A DNA stretch of 64,000 nt, taken from contig NZ_CP050854.1 of assembly GCF_017569925.1 (NCBI RefSeq), forward strand, positions 186,001-250,000, written 5' to 3'. Numbering within the stretch: the first letter of the stretch is position 1; every line of letters starts with the position of its first letter. Made by a program: the position numbers and the translations under genes. The notes under the pieces are model-generated. The model searched no databases, was not told the DNA's origin, and saw only the letters and a program-made list of their open reading frames with translations. This DNA comes from Brenneria izadpanahii (lineage in GTDB: Bacteria; Pseudomonadota; Gammaproteobacteria; Enterobacterales; Enterobacteriaceae). Shown here one piece after another: positions 63,296-64,000 of this stretch.

Positions 63296-64000
63296 ATGCA
63301 TTTGCGCGCCATAACCCGTATTGTGGGTCTGCTGGTTATCCTTTTTTCCGGGACAATGTTCATCCCGGGGCTGGTGGCCCTGATCTATCGTGATGGCGCC
63401 GGACGGGCTTTCACCCAAACTTTTCTGGTCGCGCTGGTTATCGGTATTGTGCTTTGGCTGCCGAACAGAAAGCAAAAGCATGAGTTGAAATCACGGGAAG
63501 GGTTCCTGATCGTCGTATTATTCTGGACGGTGCTGGGTAGCGTCGGTGCGCTGCCTTTTCTGTTCGCGGAACATCCCAACCTCGGCCTGACCGACGCTTT
63601 TTTTGAGTCCTTTTCCGGATTAACCACGACCGGCGCAACGACGCTGGTGGGGTTGGACTCGTTACCGAAAGCGATTCTGTTCTATCGGCAAATGCTGCAA
63701 TGGTTCGGCGGGATGGGGATCATCGTTCTGGCCGTGGCTATCCTGCCTATCCTGGGCGTCGGCGGGATGCAGCTCTATCGTGCCGAAATGCCGGGGCCGT
63801 TGAAAGATAATAAAATGCGCCCCAGAATTGCCGATACGGCGAAAACCCTATGGCTGATTTATGTTCTGCTTACCGTGGCGTGCGCGGTTTCGCTTTGGTT
63901 GGCGGGAATGCCTGTTTTTGATGCTATCAGCCATAGTTTCTCAACCGTTGCGGTCGGCGGTTTTTCTACCCATGACGCCAGCATCGGCTATTTTAACAAC
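63296..64000 (+). CDS. trkH: Trk system potassium uptake protein TrkH, N-terminal part
   Basis: The gene runs off the right edge; 235 codons are present. It starts [21 protein letters not shown] after AAGGA, and shows transmembrane helices and the first potassium-filter segment ([16 protein letters not shown]) and part of the second ([17 protein letters not shown]). TrkH is the membrane channel subunit gated by TrkA. It lies 41 bp after yigZ. Confidence 0.95.
   Translation, partial: MHLRAITRIVGLLVILFSGTMFIPGLVALIYRDGAGRAFTQTFLVALVIGIVLWLPNRKQKHELKSREGFLIVVLFWTVLGSVGALPFLFAEHPNLGLTDAFFESFSGLTTTGATTLVGLDSLPKAILFYRQMLQWFGGMGIIVLAVAILPILGVGGMQLYRAEMPGPLKDNKMRPRIADTAKTLWLIYVLLTVACAVSLWLAGMPVFDAISHSFSTVAVGGFSTHDASIGYFNN

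Overview
The window is a chromosomal core segment of an enterobacterium. Gene order, protein lengths and motifs follow the Escherichia coli rph-pyrE-slmA-dut-coaBC-radC-rpmBG-mutM-coaD-waaA, secB-gpsA-cysE, metR-metE-udp, ppc-argECBH, ubiE-ubiJ-ubiB-tatABCD-rfaH-ubiD-fre and fadBA-pepQ-yigZ-trkH blocks. These blocks are joined differently from E. coli, and the extragenic repeats look like those of soft-rot and plant-associated relatives. A Pectobacteriaceae genome (Pectobacterium, Brenneria or Dickeya type) is the best guess, from composition and synteny only. No rRNA, tRNA, CRISPR array, phage or intact insertion sequence is seen.

Layout. 1-1.5 kb: end of a peptide-uptake ABC ATPase gene behind an L-Ala-D/L-Glu epimerase. 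1.5-8.3 kb: rph, pyrE, slmA, dut, coaBC, radC, rpmB, rpmG, mutM. 8.4-11.2 kb: a GT9 glycosyltransferase, then a RES-Xre toxin-antitoxin pair inserted beside coaD and bounded by a decayed second copy of the coaD 3' end. 11.2-25.4 kb: the LPS inner and outer core locus on the minus strand, hldD-waaF-waaC, then a JUMPstart/ops leader and waaL-waaQ-waaG-waaP-waaB-waaO-waaJ plus two GT2 genes, then waaA. 25.5-32.6 kb: yibQ, envC, yibN, secB, gpsA, cysE, pagP. 32.9-40 kb: a YigM-like transporter, metR, metE, ysgA, udp and a tyrosine-phosphatase-like gene. 40-47 kb: ppc, argE, a wreck of argC, argB, argH. 47.2-57.5 kb: rmuC, ubiE, ubiJ, ubiB, tatABCD, rfaH, ubiD, fre. 57.8-64 kb: fadA, frameshifted fadB, pepQ, yigZ and the start of trkH.

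Links between genes. rfaH at 54.5 kb encodes the antiterminator that should act on the ops element at 21.97 kb driving the LPS core operon. pagP adds a second envelope function. Several operators match the neighbouring gene: two ARG boxes between argE and argC, a FadR site before fadB, paired CRP sites 53 bp apart before udp, and a met-box pair before metE.

Most notable points. argC is reduced to about 60 recognisable codons with its start codon changed to ATA, while argE, argB and argH are intact. rph and fadB each carry a one-base loss in a G tract, and restoring one base gives exactly the usual family length in both, so either recent decay or homopolymer sequencing error must be considered. 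The RES-Xre module sits between two copies of the coaD 3' end. Several normally adjacent genes (yicC, gpmM, grxC, trmL) are missing, two of the gaps being occupied by extragenic repeats.
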